DNA from: Candidatus Dormiibacter inghamiae
Lineage (GTDB): Bacteria > Chloroflexota > Dormibacteria > Dormibacterales > Dormibacteraceae
Reading direction: 5' to 3'
NCBI GenBank assembly: GCA_016464825.1
Contig: JAEKNQ010000003.1
Location: 1 to 34,732, forward strand
DNA: 34,732 nucleotides
Of the stretch, positions 1 to 7,445 are shown piece after piece. Position 1 is the stretch's first letter; the number at the start of each line of letters is the position of its first letter. The position numbers and the translations under genes are program-made. The notes below the pieces were generated by a model, which did not search any database, was not told where the DNA came from, and saw nothing but the letters and a program-made list of their open reading frames with translations.

Positions 1-501
1 TACGTCATGGTCGGCGGCAGTGTGTTCACCCTTCTGGCTGGCACGCAGTACTGGTTTCCCAAGATCACTGGTCGCATGCTGAACAAGACACTTGGCGAGT
101 GGAGCTTCTGGCTCTTCTTCATCGGGTTCAACGGCACCTTCCTGGTCATGCACACGCTGGGTCTGGAGGGCATGGCCCGGCGGATCTACAGCTACCCAGG
201 CGGGTTCGGTGAGGAGGGCTGGGGTGCAACCAACATGTTCATCACCGTCTTCTCTTTCGTCATCGCGGCATCGGTGCTCGTGTTCATCTACAACCTGGTG
301 GTGAGCTGGAAGCATGGACCGCCCGCTGGCGACGACCCTTGGGGCGGCAACACGCTCGAGTGGGCGACGACCTCACCACCGCCGCCCTACAACTTCGACA
401 AGGTGCCTGTGGTGCGCTCGAACATGCCGCTACGTGACATGCGCGCCGACGGCCTGCGGCCGCCGCTCGAGCATCAGGCACTGGCTCCCCACAACAGCTA
501 G
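1..501 (+). CDS. ctaD: Cytochrome c oxidase subunit I, C-terminal part (5' truncated by window)
   Basis: This is the last 166 codons of the haem-copper oxidase catalytic subunit, which reduces O2 to water and pumps protons in the cytoplasmic membrane. The frame is open from base 1 (Tyr-Val before the first Met at 7), so the true start lies outside the window. Two hydrophobic segments are visible (about residues 35-55 and 78-102), matching the last helices of subunit I. Between them the stretch HTLGLEGMARRIYSYP resembles the conserved subunit I motif MHxLGLxGMPRRIxxYP. The tail with WGGNTLEWATTSPPPP is typical of aa3/caa3 oxidases of Gram-positive-like bacteria. The metal-binding histidines would be upstream and cannot be checked. 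A CtaG-like assembly gene lies next to it on the other strand. Family assignment is secure. Confidence 0.95.
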   Translation, partial: YVMVGGSVFTLLAGTQYWFPKITGRMLNKTLGEWSFWLFFIGFNGTFLVMHTLGLEGMARRIYSYPGGFGEEGWGATNMFITVFSFVIAASVLVFIYNLVVSWKHGPPAGDDPWGGNTLEWATTSPPPPYNFDKVPVVRSNMPLRDMRADGLRPPLEHQALAPHNS

Positions 502-620
502 CTTTCCCCGCCCGGACGCCCCCGCCGGCTCAATCTGTCGACGCTTAGCGGTAGCCCCGACGCGCTCGAACGGCTGCCAGCCGAGTGCCGCCACGACGAG
601 CTTAAGTCCGCCCACCGATT

Positions 621-1394
621 TTAGACGGGGTGTAATTCCTCGGGCTGGGCGGGCTGCTCGCGCTCGATCCAGCGGTAGAGCAGGACGATCCCCAGGATCA
701 CAAAGCTCACCTTGCCCGCAAGCTGCAGCACCACGCCCGCCACGTTCTGATCAATGACAGGCGTCCAGCCGGCGATGATGATGGGCCCATTCGCGTAGGC
801 GGTATAGAACACGTGGCGTGAGAACTGAAGGACCAGCGCTATACCGTCTTGGGGCAAGGTCGCCACCAACGCGTAGGCCAGCCTGGCGCCTTCGTGCAGC
901 GGCGTCCGCAGAGTGCTGCCACTTGCTTCCAGCAGCGGCCACCAGAGGAACACACCGGCAACCATCATCGTCAGGTGCTCCAAGATATGCACTCTCTCAT
1001 CCATCTCCGTCAGGTCGTAGGGTCCGGGCAGGTGCCAGAAGATCATCACAGCGGCCGCTATGACCTGCGCCGGAATCGGCTGGCACAGCCCGCTGAGCAG
1101 AGGGATCCGCCTCACCAGCAAGCCGGCCATCGCTGGCGACAGGCCGAGCACCAGCAGCGGCGGCGCCACAAAGCTGAGCAGCACGTGCTGAGACATGTGC
1201 ACGCTCTGCAGGTAGCGGTCGCCGGTGGGGTCGAGGGGCGTCTCCAGAGCAAGCCAGAGCGTCATCACACCAGCCAGGAAATAGAGCGGCCGGGCAGTGT
1301 TGTCAAGCCTTCCCCGCGCCAGCCAGGCATAGCCCAGCAGCAGGACGACCAAGCCCAGGTAGACGCTGGGGTCGAGGGGCCAGGTGATTCTCAC
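621..1394 (-). CDS. ctaG: CtaG-like cytochrome c oxidase assembly protein
   Basis: A 257-aa polytopic membrane protein with about seven hydrophobic segments. It matches the caa3_CtaG family in layout: a short N-terminal helix, then LDPTGDRYLQSVHMSQHVLLSF with conserved histidines (MSQHVLL), then WHLPGPYDLTEMDERVHILEHLTMMVAG with the second His cluster (HILEHL). CtaG proteins help assemble the copper or haem centres of cytochrome caa3 oxidase; the exact step is not settled. It converges with the subunit I gene (118 bp gap), which fits the role. The start is GTG at 1394. No Shine-Dalgarno is evident upstream. The short charged C-terminus (REQPAQPEE) is probably cytoplasmic. Family is confident; use of the ctaG symbol rests on family and context. 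Confidence 0.85.
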   Translation of the reverse strand: MRITWPLDPSVYLGLVVLLLGYAWLARGRLDNTARPLYFLAGVMTLWLALETPLDPTGDRYLQSVHMSQHVLLSFVAPPLLVLGLSPAMAGLLVRRIPLLSGLCQPIPAQVIAAAVMIFWHLPGPYDLTEMDERVHILEHLTMMVAGVFLWWPLLEASGSTLRTPLHEGARLAYALVATLPQDGIALVLQFSRHVFYTAYANGPIIIAGWTPVIDQNVAGVVLQLAGKVSFVILGIVLLYRWIEREQPAQPEELHPV

Positions 1395-1434
1395 AGGGCT
1401 TACTCTTAGTGTCCTATCCCGGCCAGGAACGGGC

Positions 1435-1451
1435 GCCGGCCACCGGCCGGC
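1435..1451. other. GC-rich hairpin between the small membrane gene and ctaG
   Basis: GCCGGCC and GGCCGGC form a perfect 7-bp stem around a 3-nt loop. It lies just after the stop of the 61-aa gene and before ctaG. There is no T-run, so a terminator role is only possible. Confidence 0.35.
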
Positions 1452-1466
1452 TGGGGATCAAATGGC

Positions 1467-1652
1467 CTAGCGGGGCTGCCCGTTAGCGACCGACTCCGCC
1501 ACCTCGGACTGCTCGTCCACCTCCATGAGCCGCCGGTTTTTCCCCTCCGAGCGGACCACCCAGAAGCCGAGGCCTATCACGCCGAGGAGGGCCACCACGA
1601 AAGCGCCGCCCAGCGCCGCACCCGCCCCAATCCACTCTCCGAACAGAAACAC
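1467..1652 (-). CDS. Small single-pass membrane protein, unknown function
   Basis: A 61-aa protein with one long hydrophobic helix (about residues 6-33) followed by a charged cytoplasmic-type tail (RSEGKNRR and an acidic stretch). I do not recognise a family. The GTG start at 1652 is chosen because a CATAAT -10 hexamer (plus-strand 1659-1664) ends exactly 6 nt upstream, the spacing expected for a leaderless mRNA. The open frame extends to an ATG at 1715, but that part overlaps the opposite gene. It lies 72 bp upstream of the CtaG-like gene in the same direction, so it could be a small respiratory-chain accessory protein; this is inference from position only. Confidence 0.55.
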   Translation of the reverse strand: MFLFGEWIGAGAALGGAFVVALLGVIGLGFWVVRSEGKNRRLMEVDEQSEVAESVANGQPR

Positions 1653-2865
1653 ACCCCCATTATGGGCGCCTGGTACCGTTCCTGGCATCAACCTGGTCGA
1701 CATCGTCATCGCCATCGCCGTACTGCTCGGCGCCCTGCACGGCTACCGCCGCGGACTCTGGCTGTCGGTCGCCCAGTACGCAGGGCTGGTCATCGGCGTC
1801 ATCATCGGCGCTGCGCTGGCACCCGACGCCATCCGCAAGCTCTCAGTCCCGCCTGGGGGAGCCGCCGCGCTCGCGGCCATATTGATCATGCTGGCCGGCG
1901 GCAGCCTCGGTTACACGTTCGGCTCTCTCATCGGCGGCCCCCTTCGCAAACGTCTGATCCGGGCCGGCCGCCCGGGCCGCGCGGAGCTGGCCGGAGGCGC
2001 GCTCTTCTCGGCCCTGATGATGCTCCTGACAGCCTGGTTTCTCGGCATCAGCTTCAGCCGGGGACCCAATCCTGGTGTGGCGCGCCTGGTGCAGAGCTCG
2101 AGCGTGGTAGGCACCATGACCTCGATCCTGCCGCCACCGCCGGGCTTACTCACGGGCGTTCAGCAGACGATTTCGGCGGCGCCCTTTCCCACCACCTTCT
2201 CCGCCTCCGAGCCGGGGGTCGCGAAGCTCGAGCTGCCCGCCAACGCCGACACACCGGCCGTACGGACGGCGGCTCGGTCGGTCTGGCGCGTTGAGGGCCA
2301 CGGCTGTGGCGGCATCGTGACAGGCTCCAGCTATCCAGTCGCCCGAGGCTATCTGATCACGAACGCTCACGTGATAGTCGGCACCTCAGGCACTACGCTT
2401 GTGCAGGGCAGCAGCGGCCTGACAGTATCCGCGACAGTCGTGCTGGTGGATCCCAGCCGCGACGTGGCCATCCTCCGCGCCCCCGCCGTCTCGGCGGCCG
2501 GCTTGGAGACTGGCAGCGCACAGCCGGGGACCCAGGGCGCGGTTGTGGGCTACCCCGGAGGCGGCGCCGAGGATGTGGAGCCGGCTGTAGTCAACCAGCA
2601 GCAGGCGGCTGACGGTCGCGACATCTATGGCCAGGGCGCCGTGCGGCGCAACATCGTGATACTGCAGTCCCTCGTGCGCCCCGGCAATTCGGGCGGCCCC
2701 CTGGTCGACCTGAACGGTCGTGTTCTGGGCCTGGTCTTTGCCGCCTCCAGCAGCCACCCTGGCCAGGCCTATGCCCTTACGAACGAGGAGGTGGCCGATG
2801 ATGTCCGGCTCGGTACCAGCCGAGCCAGTCGAGTGGACGCTTCCGTCTACGACTGCGCAGTCTGA
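1525..2865 (+). CDS. MarP-like membrane serine protease (CvpA domain + trypsin-like domain)
   Basis: After an implausible Arg/Pro-rich N-terminus (first ~54 residues of this frame), the protein has a CvpA-type membrane domain of about four helices beginning INLVDIVIAIAVLLGALHGY. A periplasmic or extracellular chymotrypsin-fold protease follows. The catalytic triad is visible: His282 (TNAHV), Asp313 (DVAIL) and Ser389 (RPGNSGGP). This architecture matches actinobacterial MarP (Rv3671c), involved in acid and oxidative stress resistance through periplasmic proteolysis. The only ATG/GTG/TTG start before the first helix is ATG 1525, which would overlap the small minus-strand gene by 128 bp. A TACCGT hexamer at 1674-1679 would place a leaderless start near 1687 (ATC) or 1693 (CTG), so the true start is probably non-canonical or misplaced here. 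Domain identity is secure; the start is not. Confidence 0.85.
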   Translation: MSRRFFPSERTTQKPRPITPRRATTKAPPSAAPAPIHSPNRNTPPLWAPGTVPGINLVDIVIAIAVLLGALHGYRRGLWLSVAQYAGLVIGVIIGAALAPDAIRKLSVPPGGAAALAAILIMLAGGSLGYTFGSLIGGPLRKRLIRAGRPGRAELAGGALFSALMMLLTAWFLGISFSRGPNPGVARLVQSSSVVGTMTSILPPPPGLLTGVQQTISAAPFPTTFSASEPGVAKLELPANADTPAVRTAARSVWRVEGHGCGGIVTGSSYPVARGYLITNAHVIVGTSGTTLVQGSSGLTVSATVVLVDPSRDVAILRAPAVSAAGLETGSAQPGTQGAVVGYPGGGAEDVEPAVVNQQQAADGRDIYGQGAVRRNIVILQSLVRPGNSGGPLVDLNGRVLGLVFAASSSHPGQAYALTNEEVADDVRLGTSRASRVDASVYDCAV

Positions 2866-2869
2866 CCTC

Positions 2870-3034
2870 TCAGAAAGAGGTGGCTTCCTCGATCAGCATG
2901 ACGGGGATGCCGTCGTCGATCCGATAGCGCAGCCGTTCTGCCTCGCACACGAGCGCCAGCCCGTCTTCGCTCGGTTGGATGGGCCCCTTACAACTGGGGC
3001 AGGCCAGCAGCTGCAGCAGCTCCTGCGAGATCAC
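2870..3034 (-). CDS. Trm112/YcaR-like 54-aa protein
   Basis: A short reading frame resembling the Trm112/UPF0434 family: LLACPSCKGPI (CxxC zinc-ribbon half) followed by LVCEAERLRYRIDDGIPVML. As in E. coli YcaR, the second half keeps only one cysteine. The family includes small zinc-binding or methyltransferase-activating proteins; the bacterial members are largely uncharacterised. The GTG start at 3034 lies 6 nt after a TATGCT -10 hexamer (plus 3041-3046), suggesting a leaderless transcript. The gene sits between the stop of the MarP-like protease (5 bp away, convergent) and the stop of the amidohydrolase. The conserved pattern gives good confidence despite the length. Confidence 0.75.
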   Translation of the reverse strand: MISQELLQLLACPSCKGPIQPSEDGLALVCEAERLRYRIDDGIPVMLIEEATSF

Positions 3035-3067
3035 TCCTCGAGCATAGTGATCTAGTGGTACAGGCCA

Positions 3068-4456
3068 CTAGCCTGACCAGCCGGATTCCGGCAGGGCCGG
3101 CAGCCGCTCGGTGAAGCGGCCCCAGCCCTCCTCGCCCAGCACCCGGCCCCGATCGAAGACCAGACGACCACGGCAGACGGTGGTCTTGACCCGCCCCTGC
3201 AGAGTCAGGCCGGCGAAGGGCGAGAAGGCCGCCGCAGAGTGCAGCTCCTCATCACGGAGCGGGCCCGATCGCCTTGGGTCGAACAGCACCAGGTCGGCGT
3301 CCGCGCCGGCAGCTATGCGTCCCTTCTGCGGCCAGAGCCCGAAGGCGCGCGCAGGTCCTTCCGAGGTGAGGCGGACCAACTGCTGTAGGTCGATCAGGCC
3401 GGCCTTCACGCCGAAGGTGTACATCAGGGGCAGCGTCGTCTCCACGCCCGGGATGCCTGGATTGCGGACCTGACCGAACGCTGACGTGTCACCCCGTTGC
3501 TCCAGCGAGTAGCCGCAGTGGTCCGATCCGACAGTATCCACCTGGCCGGCGCGTACTCGCTCCCAGAGGCCCCTGCGCATTGCCTCAGGGCGGATCGGCG
3601 GCGTCATCAGGAAGCGGGTGGCGTCAGGGCGCTGATAGACGGAGTCGTTGAGGCAGAGGAAGTGTGGACAGGTTTCAGCCAAGGCCTTGATGCCCGCGTT
3701 TCGCGCCTCTGTAACGAGGTCCACCGACAGTGGATTGGAGAGGTGGACCAAATAGATAGGGCTGCCAGTGACGCGGGAGAAGAACAGACCTCGCGACACC
3801 GCCTCCGCCTCCGCCAGCGCCGGCCGCGCTTCGCCATGAAAGGCCAGCGACGTCTTGTCTGCGGCTTCGAGCTCCCGCCGGCGGCCCTGCAACATGTCGT
3901 CGTTCTCGGCGTGCATCTGGACGAGCATGCCGGCCGGCCCCGACCGCTGCATGAGGCGGTAGATGGTCCAGTCATCGACGTAGAAGACCGCGTCTTTGTA
4001 GGTTGTATAAACCTTGGCGCTGGATACGCCTTGGTCGACAACCTGTTCCAGCTCGCGCTCCCAGCCATCGTCCAGACGCGTGATGTTGAGGTGGAGAGAC
4101 CAATCGACTCGCGCTCGCTCCTCCGCCTGCCGCCTCACAGCATCGAGCGCTTCGGCGAAGCCCTGGCCGGGGAACTGGGTGGCGAAGTTGATGCAGGTGG
4201 TGACGCCCCCGGCGCAGGCTGAGGCGGTGCCGGTGGACCAGTCGTCGGCAGTCGGCCCGGTGCCGCTGTCGAGGCCGAAGTGAGTGTGGGGATCGATCAG
4301 CCCCGGCAGCACCAATACGCCTGCCGCTTCCAGCACCTCCTCACCCGGTTCGCTCGCCAGATGCTCGTCGACCGCGGCGATCCGTTGCCCGCGGACGCGA
4401 ACGTCAGCGGTGGAGGATCGCCCCTCGCTGACCACCGTGCCACCGCGGATGAGCAA
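3068..4456 (-). CDS. Cyclic amidohydrolase, probable allantoinase (hydantoinase/dihydropyrimidinase type)
   Basis: A 462-aa amidohydrolase-superfamily TIM-barrel enzyme that would open a cyclic amide ring. Metal-centre motifs are in order: HTH at 57-59 (LIDPHTHF), the probable carboxylated lysine 147 (SSAKVYTTYK), His181 (VQMHAEND), His237 (YLVHLS) and Asp311 (GSDHC). This pattern and length fit the D-hydantoinase/dihydropyrimidinase/allantoinase group. The neighbours for 5-hydroxyisourate hydrolase and OHCU decarboxylase, which make S-allantoin, favour allantoinase (allantoin to allantoate), but sequence alone does not exclude hydantoin or dihydropyrimidine as substrate. The start is TTG at 4456, only 2 nt after the stop of the DUF3830 gene, so the two are co-transcribed. 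Confidence 0.85.
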   Translation of the reverse strand: MLIRGGTVVSEGRSSTADVRVRGQRIAAVDEHLASEPGEEVLEAAGVLVLPGLIDPHTHFGLDSGTGPTADDWSTGTASACAGGVTTCINFATQFPGQGFAEALDAVRRQAEERARVDWSLHLNITRLDDGWERELEQVVDQGVSSAKVYTTYKDAVFYVDDWTIYRLMQRSGPAGMLVQMHAENDDMLQGRRRELEAADKTSLAFHGEARPALAEAEAVSRGLFFSRVTGSPIYLVHLSNPLSVDLVTEARNAGIKALAETCPHFLCLNDSVYQRPDATRFLMTPPIRPEAMRRGLWERVRAGQVDTVGSDHCGYSLEQRGDTSAFGQVRNPGIPGVETTLPLMYTFGVKAGLIDLQQLVRLTSEGPARAFGLWPQKGRIAAGADADLVLFDPRRSGPLRDEELHSAAAFSPFAGLTLQGRVKTTVCRGRLVFDRGRVLGEEGWGRFTERLPALPESGWSG

Positions 4457-4458
4457 GC

Positions 4459-4875
4459 TCAGACCTCCTCGCTCTCTTCGATGTTGATCTCCTGGGCACC
4501 CTCCCAGAGCACGAGCCGGCCCAATTCCGGCAGCTTCTCGCGACCCTCGGTGACGGTGGCGAAGTGGTTACCCGCCAGATCGCCCATGGTGCTAGCGAAG
4601 CGCGTGCGCCCGTAGGGAAAGAGGATCTCCGTCTCGCTGTAACCGCCCCGGTAGAGGAGGAGCTCGCCAGCCCCCGGGTAGACAGTGGCGTTTTCCCAGG
4701 GCAGATCCAGCTCCAGCGTGCCGAAGGGGATCCAGCCAGCTTCGCCACTCCAGCGCGCTTGGATAATCTTGGAGCGCAGGGGCAGGAGGCGTTGAAAGGC
4801 CGCTACTGTGACCGGAGCCGCCTCCGTTTCCAGGCGCGCCTTGAAGACGAGGTCTTTCACGGAGATAGTCAACAC
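4459..4875 (-). CDS. DUF3830 family (cyclophilin-like fold) protein
   Basis: A 138-aa protein that I recognise as DUF3830. Typical features are the LPLRSKIIQARWSGEAGWIP stretch, the ENATVYPGAGELLLY segment, an SETEILFPYG motif, the LAGNHFATV signature and a C-terminal LVLWEGAQ. The family is predicted to adopt a cyclophilin-like beta-barrel; its biochemical role is unknown. The start is GTG at 4875, directly abutting the ATG of the divergent HIU hydrolase (CAC|ATG). A CAGACT hexamer (plus 4883-4888) lies 7 nt upstream as a weak -10 candidate. A longer open frame extends upstream, but it runs antisense through the HIU hydrolase gene and lacks family similarity. Pairing with the amidohydrolase suggests a ureide-related job. 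Confidence 0.8.
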   Translation of the reverse strand: MLTISVKDLVFKARLETEAAPVTVAAFQRLLPLRSKIIQARWSGEAGWIPFGTLELDLPWENATVYPGAGELLLYRGGYSETEILFPYGRTRFASTMGDLAGNHFATVTEGREKLPELGRLVLWEGAQEINIEESEEV

Positions 4876-5211
4876 ATGGACCAGTCTGGCACGACAGGAA
4901 CCACGCTCTCGACGCACGTCCTCGACGTCAGCCGGGGCGAGGGAGCAGCCAATGTTGAGATCGAGCTGCGGGCAGGGGGATCCAGCTTGGGTCGGGCGCG
5001 CACCGACGCCGGGGGCAGGATCGCGCAGCTCAGTGAGCAGCCGATGAGCCCCGGGCGCTATACGGTGATCGTCAGACTCGACGGGTACTTTGGGAGCCTG
5101 CCTCACCTGCTCACCGAGGTGACGCTCGAGCTCGACCTGAGCGAGAGCCGTCACTATCACGTGCCCCTCTTGATCGGGCCCTACCTGCTGAGCACCTACC
5201 GTGGCACCTAG
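4876..5211 (+). CDS. uraH: 5-Hydroxyisourate hydrolase (transthyretin-like)
   Basis: A 111-aa transthyretin-related protein that hydrolyses 5-hydroxyisourate to OHCU, the step after urate oxidation. Family hallmarks are LSTHVLDVSRG with His14 near the N-terminus, a central YFGSLPHLLTEV region, YHVPLLIGPYLLSTYRG at the end, and a C-terminal YRGT in place of the usual YRGS. The length is standard. ATG 4876 follows a GATAGT hexamer (4864-4869) by 6 nt, consistent with leaderless initiation; there is no Shine-Dalgarno. The next gene, OHCU decarboxylase, overlaps the end by 11 nt, so both are one transcript. Urate oxidase, which would supply the substrate, is not in this window. Confidence 0.93.
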   Translation: MDQSGTTGTTLSTHVLDVSRGEGAANVEIELRAGGSSLGRARTDAGGRIAQLSEQPMSPGRYTVIVRLDGYFGSLPHLLTEVTLELDLSESRHYHVPLLIGPYLLSTYRGT

Positions 5212-5632
5212 CGCGGCCGAGCTGTTCGAGCCGTCGTCGGCCTTGGGCCGCCGGCTGGCAGGCAGTCCTGACCCGGTCGGCGACGCCCGGCGGCTGCTCA
5301 CCCAGCTGAGCGAAGCCGAGAAGGTGCACACGCTCAACGCCCATCCTCGCATCGGGGAGCGCCGAGACCGCATTTCGGCCAGCTCGCGAGCTGAGCAGGG
5401 TGAGGATCAAGCTCCGCCGGAGCTGGAGCGACTTAATCAGGAGTACGAGCGGCGCTTCGGCTTTCGCTTCGTGGTCTTCGTCAACGGCCGCTCCAAGGCA
5501 GAGATCACCGAAGTGCTGCGTGAGCGTCTGGGAAAGGGCCGTGCTGACGAGATCGACACCGGGCTGACCGCCATAGTCGACATCGCGGCGGACCGCCTGC
5601 GCAAACTCGAGGCACGGGCGGCCAAACCCTGA
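5201..5632 (+). CDS. OHCU decarboxylase
   Basis: A 143-aa all-helical enzyme that decarboxylates 2-oxo-4-hydroxy-4-carboxy-5-ureidoimidazoline to S-allantoin. The diagnostic motif LNAHPRIG with catalytic His48 is present. SSRAEQ follows, then the conserved YERRFGFRFVVFVNGRSKAEI block and the C-terminal IVDIAADRLRKL helix. It is slightly shorter than stand-alone enzymes (about 165 aa), because the N-terminal helix is abbreviated. GTG 5201 overlaps the HIU hydrolase stop, indicating translational coupling. Together with HIU hydrolase it gives stereospecific allantoin production. It converges on the membrane gene ending at 5655. Confidence 0.92.
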   Translation: MAPSAAELFEPSSALGRRLAGSPDPVGDARRLLTQLSEAEKVHTLNAHPRIGERRDRISASSRAEQGEDQAPPELERLNQEYERRFGFRFVVFVNGRSKAEITEVLRERLGKGRADEIDTGLTAIVDIAADRLRKLEARAAKP

Positions 5633-5654
5633 CACAACCGCACCGGGCGGCCCC

Positions 5655-7043
5655 TCAGTCGGTGATCGGCTGAGCCAGGATCCAGAGGCTCAACGTGGTG
5701 TAGGCGACCATCAGCAGCAGCATCGGGTACTGGCTGAGCAGCACGTTCCGAGCCGCGCGGAAGCGCTCGCCCGCTCGCAGGTGCGCCAGGAGCACGGCGA
5801 CTACGTGGCCGATCACTATCAGCACCACTTGGACGTACCAGACAGTCGAAGCCTGGGCCAGGGCAAAGCTCGGCTGGACGCGCTGAACCGGCAGCAAGTG
5901 CCAACCGCGACCGAAGGGATCCGCCAGCAGCGGGATCAGGCCCTGGGATTGGACGATGAGATAGCTGTAGTTGTGCGCTGCGTTGTAGACCAGCGCAATC
6001 GGCACCAGCGTGAGAGCGAAGGCCGTCACGGTCTGGACGCTCTCGACGCGCACACCGCCGTAGAAGATCACCATGCGCACGCAGCTCACGAAGATGGCCA
6101 GGAAGAGCAGCGTCACGTCGAGGAGACCGAACGTACGCACCGCGAAGGTGCCGAAGGCGCCCAACGGCTGCCAGTAGGGCGCGAGGTCCGCCACCACCCC
6201 CCGCCAGAGGGGAGTGGCCAGCAGGCCGTCGAAGGCCAGTGTGCTGAGCATCAGGATGAGAAACGTCACGCGGTCCCAGCCGCTCGGCCACGGGTCGAGC
6301 AGACCGGCGCCGGGCGGCCGGAGATAGACTTGCCCCTCCTCCACCTGGATCGGCGCGAAGCGGCTGACGATGGAGAAGAGCACTGTGAAGAACTCGAAGT
6401 GCCGGAGCCACGACCCCGCCCCATAGACCTGCATGCCGAGCAGCGTCAACACTGTGTAGGCAGCCGCTAAAGACGCCACCAACCAGGGCCGGTTGGCGTA
6501 GCCCGAGGTCAGTTCAAAACAGGCGAAGGCGAAGTACAACGCCACGGCCGGCCAGAGCCCGACGGACGCCAGCCGATCATTCCCTGCCCCGGCTGCCTGT
6601 CGGCGGCCGAGGTTGAGCACTCTGTGCAGGGTCAGAAAGGGGTTGACGGCGTCCCAGAGCGGGCCCAACAGTCCACTCAACATGACCAGCCCAGCCCAGA
6701 AGTAGATCCAGAGCATGTACTCCGCAGGGTTGCGCTCGGGCGTGCCGGCGCCGAGCCAGCCCGTCAGGATGATGGCCAGCAGGAAGGCGATGCCGAAAGC
6801 ACCGGCGGCGGCAGCCAGCGCGTCGGCAGCCGGCTGCCCGCGCAGCCGGATCAGCTCACGCCGTGGGTATTTGACCGCCTCCTCACCCAGACGGCCCCCG
6901 GCGAAAACCGCCACCAGGAGGAAGGACACGACCACCACCGCCGCGGCTGCGGAGATGTAGAGCGAGAGCGCGATGGGCAGGTCGTAGCGAGCCCCGAAAC
7001 CGTGCAGGTAGGGCACACCAGGTGACGCGGCGCTAGACGACAT
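5655..7043 (-). CDS. Polytopic membrane protein of the family annotated 'fenitrothion hydrolase'
   Basis: A 462-aa integral membrane protein with roughly ten or more hydrophobic segments. It opens with YLHGFGARYDLPIALSLYI, resembling the HGxGxRxDLPIP-type N-terminus of actinobacterial proteins carried in databases as fenitrothion hydrolase. That name derives from one reported protein and may not describe the general role. ATG 7043 is chosen because it overlaps the stop of the upstream cupredoxin gene by 11 nt (translational coupling); the longer open frame would run deep into that gene. The neighbours are a cupredoxin-like lipoprotein and another membrane protein, so a role in metal or membrane redox handling is possible, but this is inference. 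Confidence 0.7.
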   Translation of the reverse strand: MSSSAASPGVPYLHGFGARYDLPIALSLYISAAAAVVVVSFLLVAVFAGGRLGEEAVKYPRRELIRLRGQPAADALAAAAGAFGIAFLLAIILTGWLGAGTPERNPAEYMLWIYFWAGLVMLSGLLGPLWDAVNPFLTLHRVLNLGRRQAAGAGNDRLASVGLWPAVALYFAFACFELTSGYANRPWLVASLAAAYTVLTLLGMQVYGAGSWLRHFEFFTVLFSIVSRFAPIQVEEGQVYLRPPGAGLLDPWPSGWDRVTFLILMLSTLAFDGLLATPLWRGVVADLAPYWQPLGAFGTFAVRTFGLLDVTLLFLAIFVSCVRMVIFYGGVRVESVQTVTAFALTLVPIALVYNAAHNYSYLIVQSQGLIPLLADPFGRGWHLLPVQRVQPSFALAQASTVWYVQVVLIVIGHVVAVLLAHLRAGERFRAARNVLLSQYPMLLLMVAYTTLSLWILAQPITD

Positions 7044-7377
7044 CGAAAAAGCCCAGGGCGGTGCTCGTGTCCTCGATCTCGATCTGGAAGTGTCCGCTCT
7101 TGTCAGCTTTGAAGGTTTTAGTCTGCTTCTCACCTGGTTTCATCGCGAACTTGTAGTCGTAGCCGTGCAGGTGGATCTCCTCCGCCTTGTCAGCCGTGAA
7201 CGTGAGCGTCACCTCGTCGTTCAGGTGAGCACTCAGTTGGCTAGGCGTCATCTGGCTGCCGCTGACGCTGACATTGAGAGTGACTTTGGAACCACCAGAC
7301 GAGCCGCCACAGGCGGCCACCACGACAAGCACAGCGGCGGCGCCCAGGGCGAGCAGGCAGCGGAAAAGGCGTGACAT
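7033..7377 (-). CDS. Cupredoxin-like lipoprotein
   Basis: A 114-aa exported lipoprotein. The N-terminus has a positively charged start, a hydrophobic core and a lipobox ending at Cys23 (VVAACGG), then a Gly/Ser linker. The mature part resembles cupredoxin/EfeO-type beta-sandwich domains, with EIHLHGYDYKFAMKPGEKQT and SGHFQIEIED. Candidate metal ligands are His in HLHG and GHFQ; a classic type-1 copper Cys is absent, so binding may differ from plastocyanin. ATG 7377 has a good ribosome site (AAGGAG) upstream. The gene end overlaps the downstream membrane protein start. The open frame extends upstream through the neighbouring gene's territory, but that part is a shadow. Confidence 0.8.
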   Translation of the reverse strand: MSRLFRCLLALGAAAVLVVVAACGGSSGGSKVTLNVSVSGSQMTPSQLSAHLNDEVTLTFTADKAEEIHLHGYDYKFAMKPGEKQTKTFKADKSGHFQIEIEDTSTALGFFDVV

Positions 7378-7445
7378 GATCAGCTCCTTGATGAAAAATG
7401 CTGTGAGCCCGGAAGGCAGTCCCCCCGGGCGGCTGAGCGAAGGAG

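Noticed and set aside
1401..1425. Second copy of the MITE end (TAGTGTCCT)
   Set aside because: Only nine bases match; the rest of the terminal repeat is absent.
4876..5373. N-terminal extension of the DUF3830 frame
   Set aside because: It is antisense to HIU hydrolase and the start of OHCU decarboxylase and shows no family similarity; DUF3830 begins at 4875.
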